From the NCBI RefSeq assembly GCF_028737315.1, contig NZ_JAQZAO010000003.1, positions 186,001 through 250,000 on the forward strand: DNA of 64,000 nucleotides. Direction: 5' to 3'. The translations under genes were made by a program, and so were the position numbers. Of the stretch, positions 34,006-42,650 are shown piece by piece. The stretch's first letter is position 1. Every line of letters starts with the position of its first letter. The notes below the pieces were generated by a model. That model had not been told where the DNA came from, made no database searches, and saw nothing but the letters and a program-made list of their open reading frames with translations. The stretch is from Actinomycetospora lemnae (lineage in GTDB: Bacteria > Actinomycetota > Actinomycetes > Mycobacteriales > Pseudonocardiaceae).

Positions 34006-34898
34006 GCGAGTTCGCCGCCACCCACGACGAGGTCCGTGCGATCCGGGCCACCGAGCCCGGGCGCATCGCCAAGCTCCTCGCCGCCCGCCGCCGGCGCCCG
34101 TTCGTCCCCGCCGACGGCCGCCTCATGATCGTCGCCGCCGACCACCCCGCTCGCGGCGCGCTGTCGGCCTCCGGCCGTGCCGACGCCATGGCCAGCCGTC
34201 CCGAGCTGCTCGACCGCCTGTGCGCGGCGCTGGCCCGTCCGGGCGTCGACGGTGTGCTCGCGACGGCGGACATCCTCGAGGACCTGCTCCTGCTCGGCGC
34301 CCTCGAGGACAAGGTCGTCGTCTCGTCGCTCAACCGCGGCGGCCTCGCCGGCGCGCGGTTCGAGATGGACGACCGCATGACCGGCTACGACGTGCGCGGC
34401 ACCGTCGAGTCGGGCTTCGACGCCGCCAAGATGCTCACCCGCATCGACTACGACGACGCGGCGACGGTCGCGACCCTGCAGGCCTGCGCCGAGGCCGTCA
34501 CCGAGCTCAACCGGGCGCAGACCGTCGCGATGGTGGAGCCGTTCATCTCGCGGCGGGTCGAGGGCAAGGTCGTCAACGACCTGTCCGCCGACGCCGTGAT
34601 CCGGTCGATCCACATCGCGCAGGGCCTCGGCGCCGGCAGCGCCTACACCTGGATGAAGCTGCCGGTGGTCGACGAGATGGAGCGCGTCATGGACGCGACC
34701 ACGCTGCCGACGCTGCTGCTCGGGGGCGACCCGACCACGGCGCCCGACGAGACCTACGCGTCGTGGCGCCGGGCGCTCGCCCTGCCCAGCGTGCGCGGCC
34801 TCATCGTCGGGCGCACCCTGCTCTACCCCGCCGACGACGACGTCGCCGGCGCCGTCGACACCGCCGTCGCGATGGTCCGCCCGGGGGTGGCGGCGTGA
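34002..34898 (+). CDS. Cgl0159-type (beta/alpha)8 aldolase, probable IolJ function
   Basis: The 298-residue protein resembles the Cgl0159 family of TIM-barrel proteins found in actinobacterial iol clusters (RLMIVAADHPARGAL, DGVLATADILEDLLLLGAL, GLGAGSAYTWMKLPVV, LLGGDP). It probably cleaves 2-deoxy-5-keto-6-phosphogluconate to malonate semialdehyde and dihydroxyacetone phosphate, the step done by IolJ in Bacillus. A Lys in TWMKLP could be the Schiff-base residue. Start and stop overlap neighbours by 4 nt each. Activity is inferred from family and context. Confidence 0.82.
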   Translation: MSEFAATHDEVRAIRATEPGRIAKLLAARRRRPFVPADGRLMIVAADHPARGALSASGRADAMASRPELLDRLCAALARPGVDGVLATADILEDLLLLGALEDKVVVSSLNRGGLAGARFEMDDRMTGYDVRGTVESGFDAAKMLTRIDYDDAATVATLQACAEAVTELNRAQTVAMVEPFISRRVEGKVVNDLSADAVIRSIHIAQGLGAGSAYTWMKLPVVDEMERVMDATTLPTLLLGGDPTTAPDETYASWRRALALPSVRGLIVGRTLLYPADDDVAGAVDTAVAMVRPGVAA

Positions 34899-35827
34899 GC
34901 GCCCCGGCCCGCTCGGAGCTGCACCTGCCCGCGGGCGCGGCCGCCACCCACGGCTACGACCTCGAGGTGACGCCCGCGGTCGCCGGCTGGACGCACTCGA
35001 GCCTGCGCACCCTGACCCTCCCCGCCGGCGCCGCGCACACCCTCGACACCGGCGACGAGGAGATGATCGTCGTCCCGCTGTCCGGCGGCGTCACGGTCAC
35101 CGACGGCACCACAGAGTACGTGCTGTCCGGCCGGACCGACGTCTTCGCCGGCCCGACCGACGTCGCCTACCTGCCCGTCCGCACCACGGCGACGATCCGG
35201 GCCGCGGAGGGGCCGGCCGGGAGACGCAGCGGAGCGGAGCTCGACCATCCAGTGCGGATCGCGCTGACCGGCGCCCGCACCGACGTCGTGCTGCCGTTCC
35301 GCCACGTGCCCGTCGCGGACGTGCCCGTCGAGCTGCGCGGCGCCGGGCGGTGCAGCCGCCAGGTCCGCAACTTCGGCGCCGCCGGCGTGTTCGAGGCCGG
35401 CAGCCTCATCGCCGTCGAGGTCGTCACCCCGAGCGGGAACTGGTCGAGCTACCCGGCCCACAAGCACGACGAGGAGACCGACACCGAGTCGGCCCTCGAG
35501 GAGATCTACTACTACGAGATCGCGCCCGGCCCGCACGGCGAGCCCGGTCTCGGCTTCCACCGCACCAGCGGGTCCCCGGCGGGGGAGGTCGACCTCCTCG
35601 TCGAGGTCCACGACCGCGACACGGTGCTCGTGCCCCACGGCTGGCACGGCCCGTGCGCCGCCGCCCCCGGCCACGACATGTACTACCTCAACGTCATGGC
35701 CGGCCCCGGTGAGCGCGCCTGGAAGATCACCGACCACCCCGACCAGGCCTGGGTCCGCGCCACGTGGGCGGACCAGGCTGTTGATCCTCGTCTGGCGAAC
35801 CCGCGATTGGTGTCCACCGATGACTGA
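34895..35827 (+). CDS. iolB: 5-deoxy-glucuronate isomerase
   Basis: The 310-residue double-cupin protein has the family core SRQVRNFGAAGVFEAGSLIAVEVVTPSGNWSSYPAHKHDEE, with metal-binding His residues, and ALEEIYYYEI and HGWHGPCAAAPGHDMYYLNVMAG. It isomerises 5-deoxy-glucuronate to 2-deoxy-5-keto-gluconate. An unusual charged stretch (EGPAGRRSGAELDHPVR, about residues 106-122) interrupts the N-terminal half and makes it slightly longer than typical. Its stop overlaps iolD by 8 nt. Confidence 0.92.
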   Translation: MSAPARSELHLPAGAAATHGYDLEVTPAVAGWTHSSLRTLTLPAGAAHTLDTGDEEMIVVPLSGGVTVTDGTTEYVLSGRTDVFAGPTDVAYLPVRTTATIRAAEGPAGRRSGAELDHPVRIALTGARTDVVLPFRHVPVADVPVELRGAGRCSRQVRNFGAAGVFEAGSLIAVEVVTPSGNWSSYPAHKHDEETDTESALEEIYYYEIAPGPHGEPGLGFHRTSGSPAGEVDLLVEVHDRDTVLVPHGWHGPCAAAPGHDMYYLNVMAGPGERAWKITDHPDQAWVRATWADQAVDPRLANPRLVSTDD

Positions 35828-37736
35828 CCCGACCCACGGCACCGTCCGCCTCACCGTCGCCCAGGCCCTCGTCCGCTTCCTGGGCGCCCAGTACTCCGAG
35901 CGCGACGGCGTCGAGCAGCGCCTGTTCGCCGGCTGCTTCGGCATCTTCGGCCACGGCAACGTCGCCGGCATCGGGCAGGCGCTGCTCGAGGCCGAGCTCG
36001 CCGATCCGGACGAGCTGCCCTACGTCCTCGGCCGCAACGAGCAGGCGATGGTGCACTCCGCGGCCGCCTACGCCCGCATGAAGGACCGCCTGCAGACCTG
36101 GGCGGTCTCCACGAGCGTCGGGCCGGGCGCGACCAACATGGTCACCGGCGCCGCGCTGGCCACCATCAACCGGCTGCCGGTGCTGCTGCTGCCCGCCGAC
36201 ACCTTCGCCGACCGCGCGGCGTCGCCGCTGCTGCAGGAGCTGGAGCTGCCGGACTCGGGCGACGTCACCGTCAACGACTGCTTCCGCCCGGTCTCGCGCT
36301 ACTTCGACCGCGTGTGGCGCCCCGAGCAGCTGCCCTCGGCGATGCTGGCCGCGATGCGGGTGCTCACCGACCCGGCCGAGACCGGCGCGGTGACGGTCTG
36401 CTTCCCGCAGGACGTGCAGGCCCAGGCCCACGACTGGCCGGTCGAGCTGTTCGCGAAGCGCGTCTGGCACGTGGCGCGGCCGCTGCCCGAGCGCGCGGCC
36501 GTCGCGCGGGCGGCCGAGGCCATCCGGTCGGCCCGCCGCCCCCTGGTCGTCGCCGGCGGCGGTGTGCACTACAGCGGGGCGACCGACGCCCTCGCCGCCT
36601 TCTGCGCGGCGACCGGCATCCCCGTCGGCCAGAGCCAGGCCGGCAAGGGCACGCTCGCCTTCGACCACCCGCAGTGCCTCGGCGCCGTCGGCTCCACGGG
36701 CACCACCGCGGCCAACGCGCTCGCCCGCGACGCCGACGTCGTCATCGGGATCGGCACCCGCTACTCCGACTTCACCACCGCCAGCCGCACGGCGTTCCAG
36801 GCGCCCGACGTCCGGTTCGTCAACGTCAACCTCGCCGGCATCGACGCGGTGAAGCACGCGGGCATCGGCGTCGTCGCCGACGCCCGCGAGACGCTCGAGG
36901 CGCTGACCGCGGCCCTCGACGGGTGGCGCGTCGACGCCGGCTACGAGGACGAGTACCGCCGGCTCGACGCCGAGTGGGAGAGCACGGTCGACGCCGCCCA
37001 CGCCGCGCAGGAGTCGAACGGGCTGCTCACCCAGAACGCCGTGATCGGCATGGTCAACGAGCTGACCGACCCGCGCGACGTCGTCGTCTGCGCCGCGGGC
37101 TCCATGCCCGGTGACCTGCACAAACTCTGGCGCACCCGCGACCCGAAGGGCTACCACGTCGAGTACGGCTACTCGTGCATGGGCTACGAGGTGGCCGGCG
37201 GCGTGGGCGTCGCCATGGCCTGCCCCGACCGCGACGTCGTGGTCATGGTCGGCGACGGCTCCTACCTGATGATGGCCACGGAGCTGGTGACCGCCGTGCA
37301 GGAGGGCGTCAAGGTCATCACCGTCCTCGTGCAGAACCACGGCTACGCCTCCATCGGCGCGCTGTCCGAGGAGCTCGGCTCGCAGCGCTTCGGCACCCGC
37401 TACCGCTACCGGTCGGACAGCGGCCGGCTCGACGGCGAGCGGCTGCCCGTCGACCTCGCAGCCAACGCCGCGTCCCTCGGCGTGCGGGTGATCCCCGTCC
37501 GCACCGCCGACGAGCTCGCCGCCGCCCTGGGCGCGGCCAAGGCCGCGACCGAGAGCGTCGTCGTCCACGTCGAGACCGACCCGCTCGTGCCGGCCCCTGA
37601 CTCCCGCTCCTGGTGGGACGTCCCCGTCGCCGAGGTGGCCTCGCTCGAGTCCACCCAGCGCGCCCGCAAGACCTACGACGACGCGAAGTCGACCCAGCGC
37701 GGCTTCCTCCACCCCAGCGAAGAGGTGTCCTCGTGA
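35820..37736 (+). CDS. iolD: 3D-(3,5/4)-trihydroxycyclohexane-1,2-dione hydrolase
   Basis: The 638-residue ThDP-dependent hydrolase has the activating Glu74 in GRNEQAMVHSAAAYARM and the ThDP motif GDGSYLMMATE...QNHGYASIG near the C-terminus. It opens the inositol-derived ring to give 5-deoxy-glucuronate. ATG 35820 overlaps iolB. The length and the VRFLGAQYSERDG start match the IolD family. Confidence 0.95.
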   Translation: MTDPTHGTVRLTVAQALVRFLGAQYSERDGVEQRLFAGCFGIFGHGNVAGIGQALLEAELADPDELPYVLGRNEQAMVHSAAAYARMKDRLQTWAVSTSVGPGATNMVTGAALATINRLPVLLLPADTFADRAASPLLQELELPDSGDVTVNDCFRPVSRYFDRVWRPEQLPSAMLAAMRVLTDPAETGAVTVCFPQDVQAQAHDWPVELFAKRVWHVARPLPERAAVARAAEAIRSARRPLVVAGGGVHYSGATDALAAFCAATGIPVGQSQAGKGTLAFDHPQCLGAVGSTGTTAANALARDADVVIGIGTRYSDFTTASRTAFQAPDVRFVNVNLAGIDAVKHAGIGVVADARETLEALTAALDGWRVDAGYEDEYRRLDAEWESTVDAAHAAQESNGLLTQNAVIGMVNELTDPRDVVVCAAGSMPGDLHKLWRTRDPKGYHVEYGYSCMGYEVAGGVGVAMACPDRDVVVMVGDGSYLMMATELVTAVQEGVKVITVLVQNHGYASIGALSEELGSQRFGTRYRYRSDSGRLDGERLPVDLAANAASLGVRVIPVRTADELAAALGAAKAATESVVVHVETDPLVPAPDSRSWWDVPVAEVASLESTQRARKTYDDAKSTQRGFLHPSEEVSS

Positions 37737-38665
37737 CCTCCATCCGTGTCGGCAGCGCTCCCGACTCCTGGGGCGTCTGGTTCCCGGACGACCCCGACCA
37801 GACCCCGGCTGACCGCTTCCTCGACGAGGTCGCAGCCGCCGGCTACGACGTCATCGAGCTCGGCCCGTACGGCTACCTGCCGACCGACCCGACCGAGCTC
37901 GCCGACACCCTGCGCACCCACGGCCTGACGGTCTCGGCGGGCACGGTGTTCGAGCACCTGCACCGGCCGGACAGCTTCGACCACGTGTGGGACCAGGTCA
38001 CGCAGGTCGCGTCGCTGACCCGCGCCGTGGGCGGCGAGCACCTCGTCGTCATCCCCGAGCCGTGGCGCGACCACAAGACCGGGGCCCCGTTGGAGTCGCC
38101 GACGCTCGACGTGGCGGGCTGGGACCGCCTGACGACCGGCATGGACACCCTCGGTCGCCGGGTGCTCGAGGAGTACGGCCTGCGCGTCCAGTTCCACTCG
38201 CACGCCGACTCGCACGTCGGCTACCAGTCCGAGATCGAGCGCTTCGTCGAGTCGACCGACCCGCGCTACGTGAACCTCTGCCTCGACACCGGGCACGTCG
38301 CCTACTACCGCGGCGACAACGTCGCGATCATCCGGAAGTACCCCGAACGCATCGGCTACCTGCACCTCAAGCAGGTCGACCCCGCCGTCATCGACCGCGT
38401 CGAGGCCGAGGACCTGCCGTTCCCGGACGCCGTCAAGGCCGGCGCGATGATCGAGCCGCCGTACGGCGTGCCCTCGATGCCCGAGGTCCTCGGCGCGATC
38501 GAGGAGGCGGGGCTGGACGTCTTCGCCATCGTCGAGCAGGACATGTACCCCTGCCCGCCCGACCAGCCGCTGCCGATCGCGCAGCGCACCCACACCTACC
38601 TCGGCTCGTGCGGCACCGGCTCGGTCCGCATCGGCACGCCGGCCGGAGAGGAGATCCGCTCGTGA
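37733..38665 (+). CDS. iolE: Myo-inosose-2 dehydratase-like protein
   Basis: The 310-residue TIM-barrel protein of the sugar phosphate isomerase/epimerase superfamily starts IRVGSAPDSWGVWFPDDP, a hallmark of IolE/MocC proteins, and has metal-ligand motifs FHSHADSHVG, NLCLDTGHVAYY and GYLHLKQVD. It dehydrates 2-keto-myo-inositol to the dione used by IolD. GTG 37733 overlaps the iolD stop by 4 nt. Confidence 0.88.
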   Translation: MTSIRVGSAPDSWGVWFPDDPDQTPADRFLDEVAAAGYDVIELGPYGYLPTDPTELADTLRTHGLTVSAGTVFEHLHRPDSFDHVWDQVTQVASLTRAVGGEHLVVIPEPWRDHKTGAPLESPTLDVAGWDRLTTGMDTLGRRVLEEYGLRVQFHSHADSHVGYQSEIERFVESTDPRYVNLCLDTGHVAYYRGDNVAIIRKYPERIGYLHLKQVDPAVIDRVEAEDLPFPDAVKAGAMIEPPYGVPSMPEVLGAIEEAGLDVFAIVEQDMYPCPPDQPLPIAQRTHTYLGSCGTGSVRIGTPAGEEIRS

Positions 38666-39681
38666 ACGACGAGATCCGCATCGCCGTCCTCGGCGTCGGC
38701 AAGATGGGCTCGTTCCACGTCGAGAGCCTCACCCGGCGCACCCGCGGCGCCCGCGTGACGGTGGTCAGTGACGTCTCCGACGAGCAGGCCCACCGCGTCG
38801 GCGACCCGATCGGCGCCCGGGTGGTCGCCGACCCTGCCGAGGCCATCGCCGCCGACGACGTCGACGCCGTCGTCATCGCGACCCCGGGCAGCGCACACGA
38901 GGCCCAGGTGCTCGCCTGCCTCGAGGCCGGCAAGCCCGTCCTGTGCGAGAAGCCGCTGACCACCGAGGCGGCGACCGCGGCCGCGGTGTACCGCCGCGAG
39001 ACCGAGCTCGGCCGCCGGCTCATCCAGGTCGGCTTCATGCGCCGCTTCGACCGCGAGTACGCCGCGCTGCAACAGATGATCGCCGGCGGCGACCTCGGCG
39101 CGCCGCTCATGCTGCACTGCGCCCACCGCAACCCCGCGGTGCCGGAGTTCTTCGACTCCGAGTTCATGATCCGCGACTCGGTCGTGCACGAGGCCGACTC
39201 GGCGCGCTTCCTGCTCGGCGAGGAGATCGCCGCGGTCAGCGTGGTGCGGGGCCGCCCGACCGCCGAGGCCCCCGCGGGCGTCTCCGACCCGATGCTCGTG
39301 CTCTTCGAGGCCGAGTCCGGGGCCCTCGTGACGATCGAGATCTTCGTGCGCACCGGGATCGCCTACGAGGTCCGCACCGAGATCGTCGCCGAGCGCGGCT
39401 CGGCGCTGATCGGGCTGGACCAGAACGTGGTCACGAAGCGGGCGGGCGGAACCTGGGGCGGGACGATCACCCCGGACTTCGTCGCCCGCTTCGGGCAGGC
39501 CTACGACGACCAGATGCAGCGCTGGGTCGACGCCGCGCGCGCCGGGATCGCCTCCGGTGGCGACGCCGTCGACGGCCCCGGCAGCTGGGACGGCTACGCC
39601 GCCGCCGCGATCTGCGAGGCCGGTGTGGCCGCCGTCGTGAAGGGCGAGCGCATCGAGACGGGGATGGAGGACCGATCGTGA
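38662..39681 (+). CDS. iolG: Inositol 2-dehydrogenase (Gfo/Idh/MocA family)
   Basis: The 339-residue protein has an N-terminal Rossmann motif AVLGVGKMGSFH, the EKPL motif (LCEKPLTTEA) and the catalytic-domain signature DSVVHEADSARFLLGEE with Asp and His. It oxidises myo-inositol to 2-keto-myo-inositol with NAD. It overlaps both neighbours by 4 nt in the iol operon. Confidence 0.93.
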   Translation: MNDEIRIAVLGVGKMGSFHVESLTRRTRGARVTVVSDVSDEQAHRVGDPIGARVVADPAEAIAADDVDAVVIATPGSAHEAQVLACLEAGKPVLCEKPLTTEAATAAAVYRRETELGRRLIQVGFMRRFDREYAALQQMIAGGDLGAPLMLHCAHRNPAVPEFFDSEFMIRDSVVHEADSARFLLGEEIAAVSVVRGRPTAEAPAGVSDPMLVLFEAESGALVTIEIFVRTGIAYEVRTEIVAERGSALIGLDQNVVTKRAGGTWGGTITPDFVARFGQAYDDQMQRWVDAARAGIASGGDAVDGPGSWDGYAAAAICEAGVAAVVKGERIETGMEDRS

Positions 39682-40580
39682 AGTTGGCCCTGGACGCCCA
39701 GATGTTCCACCGCACGCACGCGGTGACCGCTCTGCCCGACGCTGTCGCGCGCGCCGGCTACCAGTGGATGGAGCTCTCCCCGAAGGAGGACTTCATCCCG
39801 TTCTTCCAGTACCCGCGCGTCGACTCCGCGACCGTCGCCACGGTCCGGCGTCGCGCCGCTGACGCCGGCGTCGGCATCTCCTCGGTGCTGCCCGTCCTGC
39901 GCTGGTCGGGGCCGTCGGAGGACGCGCGACAGGCCGCGGTCCGCGCCTGGCGCCGCGCGATCCAGATCGCCGTCGACCTCGGCGTGGACACGATGAACAC
40001 CGAGTTCAACGGCCGGCCCGAGGGCGCCGAGCACGCCGAGGCGATGTTCCTGCGCTCCTTCGAGGAACTGGCGCCGGATTTCGAGCGCGAGGGCGTCCGC
40101 CTCGTGCTCGAGCCCCACCCCGACGACTTCATCGAGGACGGGCACGCCGCGGTCGACATGGTCGCTGGGCTGGACCGCGACTGGGTCACTTTCCTGTACT
40201 GCACCCCCCACACGTTCCACCAGGGCAACGACCCTGCCGGGATCATCGCCCGCGCCGGCGCCCGCGTCACCAACGTGCACCTCGCCGACACCCTCGACCA
40301 CGCCGCGTCGGGCGGCCTGCGCTACATCGTCAACCCGCCCGGGTCCACCGTCCGCGTGCACCAGCACGCGCCGATGGGGGCCGGCGAGGTCGACTTCGAC
40401 GCCGTCTTCGCCGCGTTGGCGGCGGCCGGTTTCGACGGCACGCTCACCCACTGTGTGTTCGGCTGGGAGGAGCGCGCGACCGAGGTCGTGACGAGCGACC
40501 GCGACACGATCACCGCCCTCGTGGCGAAGCACTTCGGCTCGGACACCGTCCTCGAGTCCGCACCCGGGAGGAACCCCTGA
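39678..40580 (+). CDS. IolH-like sugar phosphate isomerase/epimerase
   Basis: The 300-residue TIM-barrel protein has metal-site motifs LVLEPHPDDF, TNVHLADTLDHAAS and HQHAPMGAGEVDF. It is a second member of the isomerase/epimerase superfamily in this operon and its place matches iolH of Corynebacterium. It may interconvert inosose isomers so that other inositols enter the pathway; the exact reaction is unproven. It overlaps iolG by 4 nt and iolA by 1 nt (TGATG). Confidence 0.8.
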   Translation: MKLALDAQMFHRTHAVTALPDAVARAGYQWMELSPKEDFIPFFQYPRVDSATVATVRRRAADAGVGISSVLPVLRWSGPSEDARQAAVRAWRRAIQIAVDLGVDTMNTEFNGRPEGAEHAEAMFLRSFEELAPDFEREGVRLVLEPHPDDFIEDGHAAVDMVAGLDRDWVTFLYCTPHTFHQGNDPAGIIARAGARVTNVHLADTLDHAASGGLRYIVNPPGSTVRVHQHAPMGAGEVDFDAVFAALAAAGFDGTLTHCVFGWEERATEVVTSDRDTITALVAKHFGSDTVLESAPGRNP

Positions 40581-42082
40581 TGGAGACCCTGCAGCACTGG
40601 GCCGGCGGCGCCGCCCTCAAGTCGACGGGCGATCGCCTCGGCGACGTCACCGACCCGGCGACGGGCCAGGTGACCCGGCAGGTCGCGTTCGCCACCGAGG
40701 CCGACGTCGAGGCCGTGATCGCCGCGGCCCGCGACGCCTTCCCGTTGTGGCGCGACACGTCGCTGACCAAGCGCACGCAGATCCTGTTCCGGTTCCGCGA
40801 GCTGCTCAACGCCCGCGCCGACGAGCTCGCCGCGATCATCACGTCCGAGCACGGCAAGGTGCTCTCGGACGCTGCCGGCGAGGTCGCGCGCGGCCAGGAG
40901 GTCGTGGAGTTCGCGTGCGGGATGCCGCACCTGCTCAAGGGCTCGGCCACCGAGAACGCGTCGACCGGCATCGACGTGTCCTCGATCCGACAGCCGCTCG
41001 GGGTCGTCGGGATCATCAGCCCGTTCAACTTCCCCGCGATGGTCCCCATGTGGTTCTTCCCGATCGCGATCGCCGCGGGCAACACCGTGGTGCTCAAGCC
41101 CTCGGAGAAGGTCCCCTCCGCGGCGCTGTGGCTCGCCGAGCTGTGGCGTGAGGCCGGGCTGCCCGACGGCGTGTTCAACGTGCTCCACGGGGACAAGGTC
41201 GCGGTCGACGGGCTGCTGACCCACCCCGACGTCAAGAGCGTCAGCTTCGTGGGCTCGACGCCGATCGCCCGCTACGTCTACGAGACCGGCACCGCGCACG
41301 GCAAGCGCGTCCAGGCCCTCGGCGGGGCGAAGAACCACGCCGTCGTGCTGCCCGACGCCGACCTCGACCTCGCCGCCGACCAGGCCATCAACGCCGGTTT
41401 CGGCTCGGCCGGCGAACGCTGCATGGCGATCTCCGCGGTGGTCGCGGTCGGGTCGTGCGGCGACGCGCTGGTCGAGAAGATCGCCGAGCGGGCCCGCGGG
41501 CTGCGCACCGGCGACGGTCGTCGTGGCTGCGACATGGGCCCGCTGGTCACGGCGGCGGCCCGGGATCGGGTGTCGGGCTACGTGGACGCCGGCGAGGCCG
41601 CCGGGGCGTCGCTGGTCGTCGACGGGCGCGGCGTGTCTCCCGACGCCGAGGGGGAGGGCTTCTTCGTCGGGCCGACGCTGTTCGACCACGTCACCACCGA
41701 CATGTCGATCTACACCGACGAGATCTTCGGCCCGGTGCTGTCCGTGGTCCGCGTCGACACCTACGACGAGGCCGTCGCGCTGATCAACGCCAACCCGTAC
41801 GGCAACGGGACGGCGATCTTCACCAATGACGGCGGCGCTGCCCGCCGGTTCCAGAACGAGGTGGAGGTCGGCATGATCGGCATCAACGTGCCGGTCCCGG
41901 TGCCGATGGCCTACTACAGCTTCGGGGGCTGGAAGAACTCGCTGTTCGGCGACACCCACGCCCACGGCACCGAAGGCGTGCACTTCTTCACCCGCGGCAA
42001 GGTCGTCACCACCCGCTGGATCGACCCCGCGCGCCGCGGCGAGTCCGGCGAGCTCGACCTCGGGTTCCCCCGCAACAGCTGA
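40580..42082 (+). CDS. iolA: CoA-acylating (methyl)malonate-semialdehyde dehydrogenase
   Basis: The 500-residue aldehyde dehydrogenase has FNFPAMVPMWFFPIAIAAGN, the nucleotide-fold region FVGSTPIARYVYETG and the catalytic Cys281 in GSAGERCMAIS. The MmsA/IolA type lacks the general-base Glu and uses CoA to form acetyl-CoA (or propionyl-CoA) from malonate or methylmalonate semialdehyde. It ends the iol operon and is followed by a terminator hairpin. Confidence 0.93.
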   Translation: METLQHWAGGAALKSTGDRLGDVTDPATGQVTRQVAFATEADVEAVIAAARDAFPLWRDTSLTKRTQILFRFRELLNARADELAAIITSEHGKVLSDAAGEVARGQEVVEFACGMPHLLKGSATENASTGIDVSSIRQPLGVVGIISPFNFPAMVPMWFFPIAIAAGNTVVLKPSEKVPSAALWLAELWREAGLPDGVFNVLHGDKVAVDGLLTHPDVKSVSFVGSTPIARYVYETGTAHGKRVQALGGAKNHAVVLPDADLDLAADQAINAGFGSAGERCMAISAVVAVGSCGDALVEKIAERARGLRTGDGRRGCDMGPLVTAAARDRVSGYVDAGEAAGASLVVDGRGVSPDAEGEGFFVGPTLFDHVTTDMSIYTDEIFGPVLSVVRVDTYDEAVALINANPYGNGTAIFTNDGGAARRFQNEVEVGMIGINVPVPVPMAYYSFGGWKNSLFGDTHAHGTEGVHFFTRGKVVTTRWIDPARRGESGELDLGFPRNS

Positions 42083-42089
42083 CGCGTGC

Positions 42090-42130
42090 CCCGCGGCCCG
42101 TGGCCGGTCGGTCCTCGACCGGCCCGCGGG
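42090..42130 (+). terminator. Terminator hairpin after iolA
   Basis: GGCCGGTCG (42102-42110), loop GTCCT, CGACCGGCC (42116-42124) is a perfect 9-bp stem, extended across a bulge by CCCGCG/CGCGGG (42090-42095/42125-42130). It lies 7 nt after the iolA stop and before the next promoter. Confidence 0.65.
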
Positions 42131-42181
42131 TGTCCTCGGCGTGCCCACATGCCGGAGACGGGCGTCGAGGGTGACGACTTG

Positions 42182-42233
42182 GACATAATGTCAAGACAAA
42201 GTCTTGACGACCGACGCGCCGTCCCCGTAACTT
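42182..42233 (+). promoter_or_regulatory. iolT leader promoter with IolR-type operator
   Basis: GTCAAGAC-AAA-GTCTTGAC (42190-42208) is a perfect inverted repeat. It contains TGTC-AA-GACA and runs into TTGACG (-35, 42204-42209), followed by 18 nt and TAACTT (-10, 42228-42233). GACAT-A-ATGTC (42182-42192) is a second palindrome. The block aligns without gaps to the iolC promoter at 32911-32962, including the 18-nt spacer and the downstream CGTCATCGC. Joint repression by the GntR protein is likely. Confidence 0.75.
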
Positions 42234-42239
42234 CTCCGT

Positions 42240-42431
42240 CATCGCGCGACACCGCGGGGGCGGACGAGGGGCGTGCCGGCCGGGTGTCCGTCGCGAGCCT
42301 TTCTCATCGTCTCGAGAATTCCTCGCCGCGTGCTCTCGGCAGGTAGTGAAGAACTGTCGGAGAAATGCGGTCCACGATCCTCGGAAGCCTGGGGCGCCTT
42401 GGCGGCGTCCCAGGCTTCTTCTTTCTTGTCT
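42240..42431 (+). ncRNA. Putative structured leader RNA or sRNA upstream of iolT
   Basis: From the predicted start point near 42240 to the intrinsic terminator ending near 42431 is about 190 nt without a convincing gene. A 5' stem pairs GACACC (42248-42253) with GGTGTC (42283-42288), flanked by CGCG/CGCG (42243-42246/42292-42295). A lower-GC single-stranded middle follows, then the terminator. An ATG at 42365 opens a frame through the terminator but has poor spacing and shifts out of the iolT frame. Either an attenuated 5' leader or a stand-alone small RNA would fit. No known riboswitch class is recognised. Confidence 0.5.
42384..42431 (+). terminator. Intrinsic terminator inside iolT leader
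   Basis: GAAGCCTGGGGCGCC (42384-42398), loop TTGGC, GGCGTCCCAGGCTTC (42404-42418): 15 pairs with one G-T wobble, followed by a T-rich tail TTCTTTCTTGTCT. This is unusually canonical for such GC-rich DNA. It lies about 190 nt after the promoter and 220 nt before the iolT start. The remaining leader (42432-42650) has a CCGCT/AGCGG hairpin, a GACAA-GGAA-TTGTC hairpin and an AT-rich TTTATACAAAG stretch. Confidence 0.8.
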
Positions 42432-42650
42432 CCGCTGGTCAGCGGGATGTCGATCTTTATACAAAGGGGGACAAGGAATTGTCGCCCAAACTCTTGACTT
42501 CGATCACACTCCACGGTCATCCTCGTCGTCACCAGGGATATTCGGTCGACCTCGACGGCCCCGGGGACGCTTCCCGGACGATGCCCGCGACTGATCTCGC
42601 CGAGCCCGACACCTCTCGTCACGCCATTCCTCAACGGGGAGCGCCACGTC

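Noticed and set aside
42365..42650. Leader peptide or upstream gene in the iolT leader starting at ATG 42365
   Set aside because: The frame runs through the terminator and continues out of frame into iolT; the ribosome-binding site is too close to the ATG and the composition is not gene-like.
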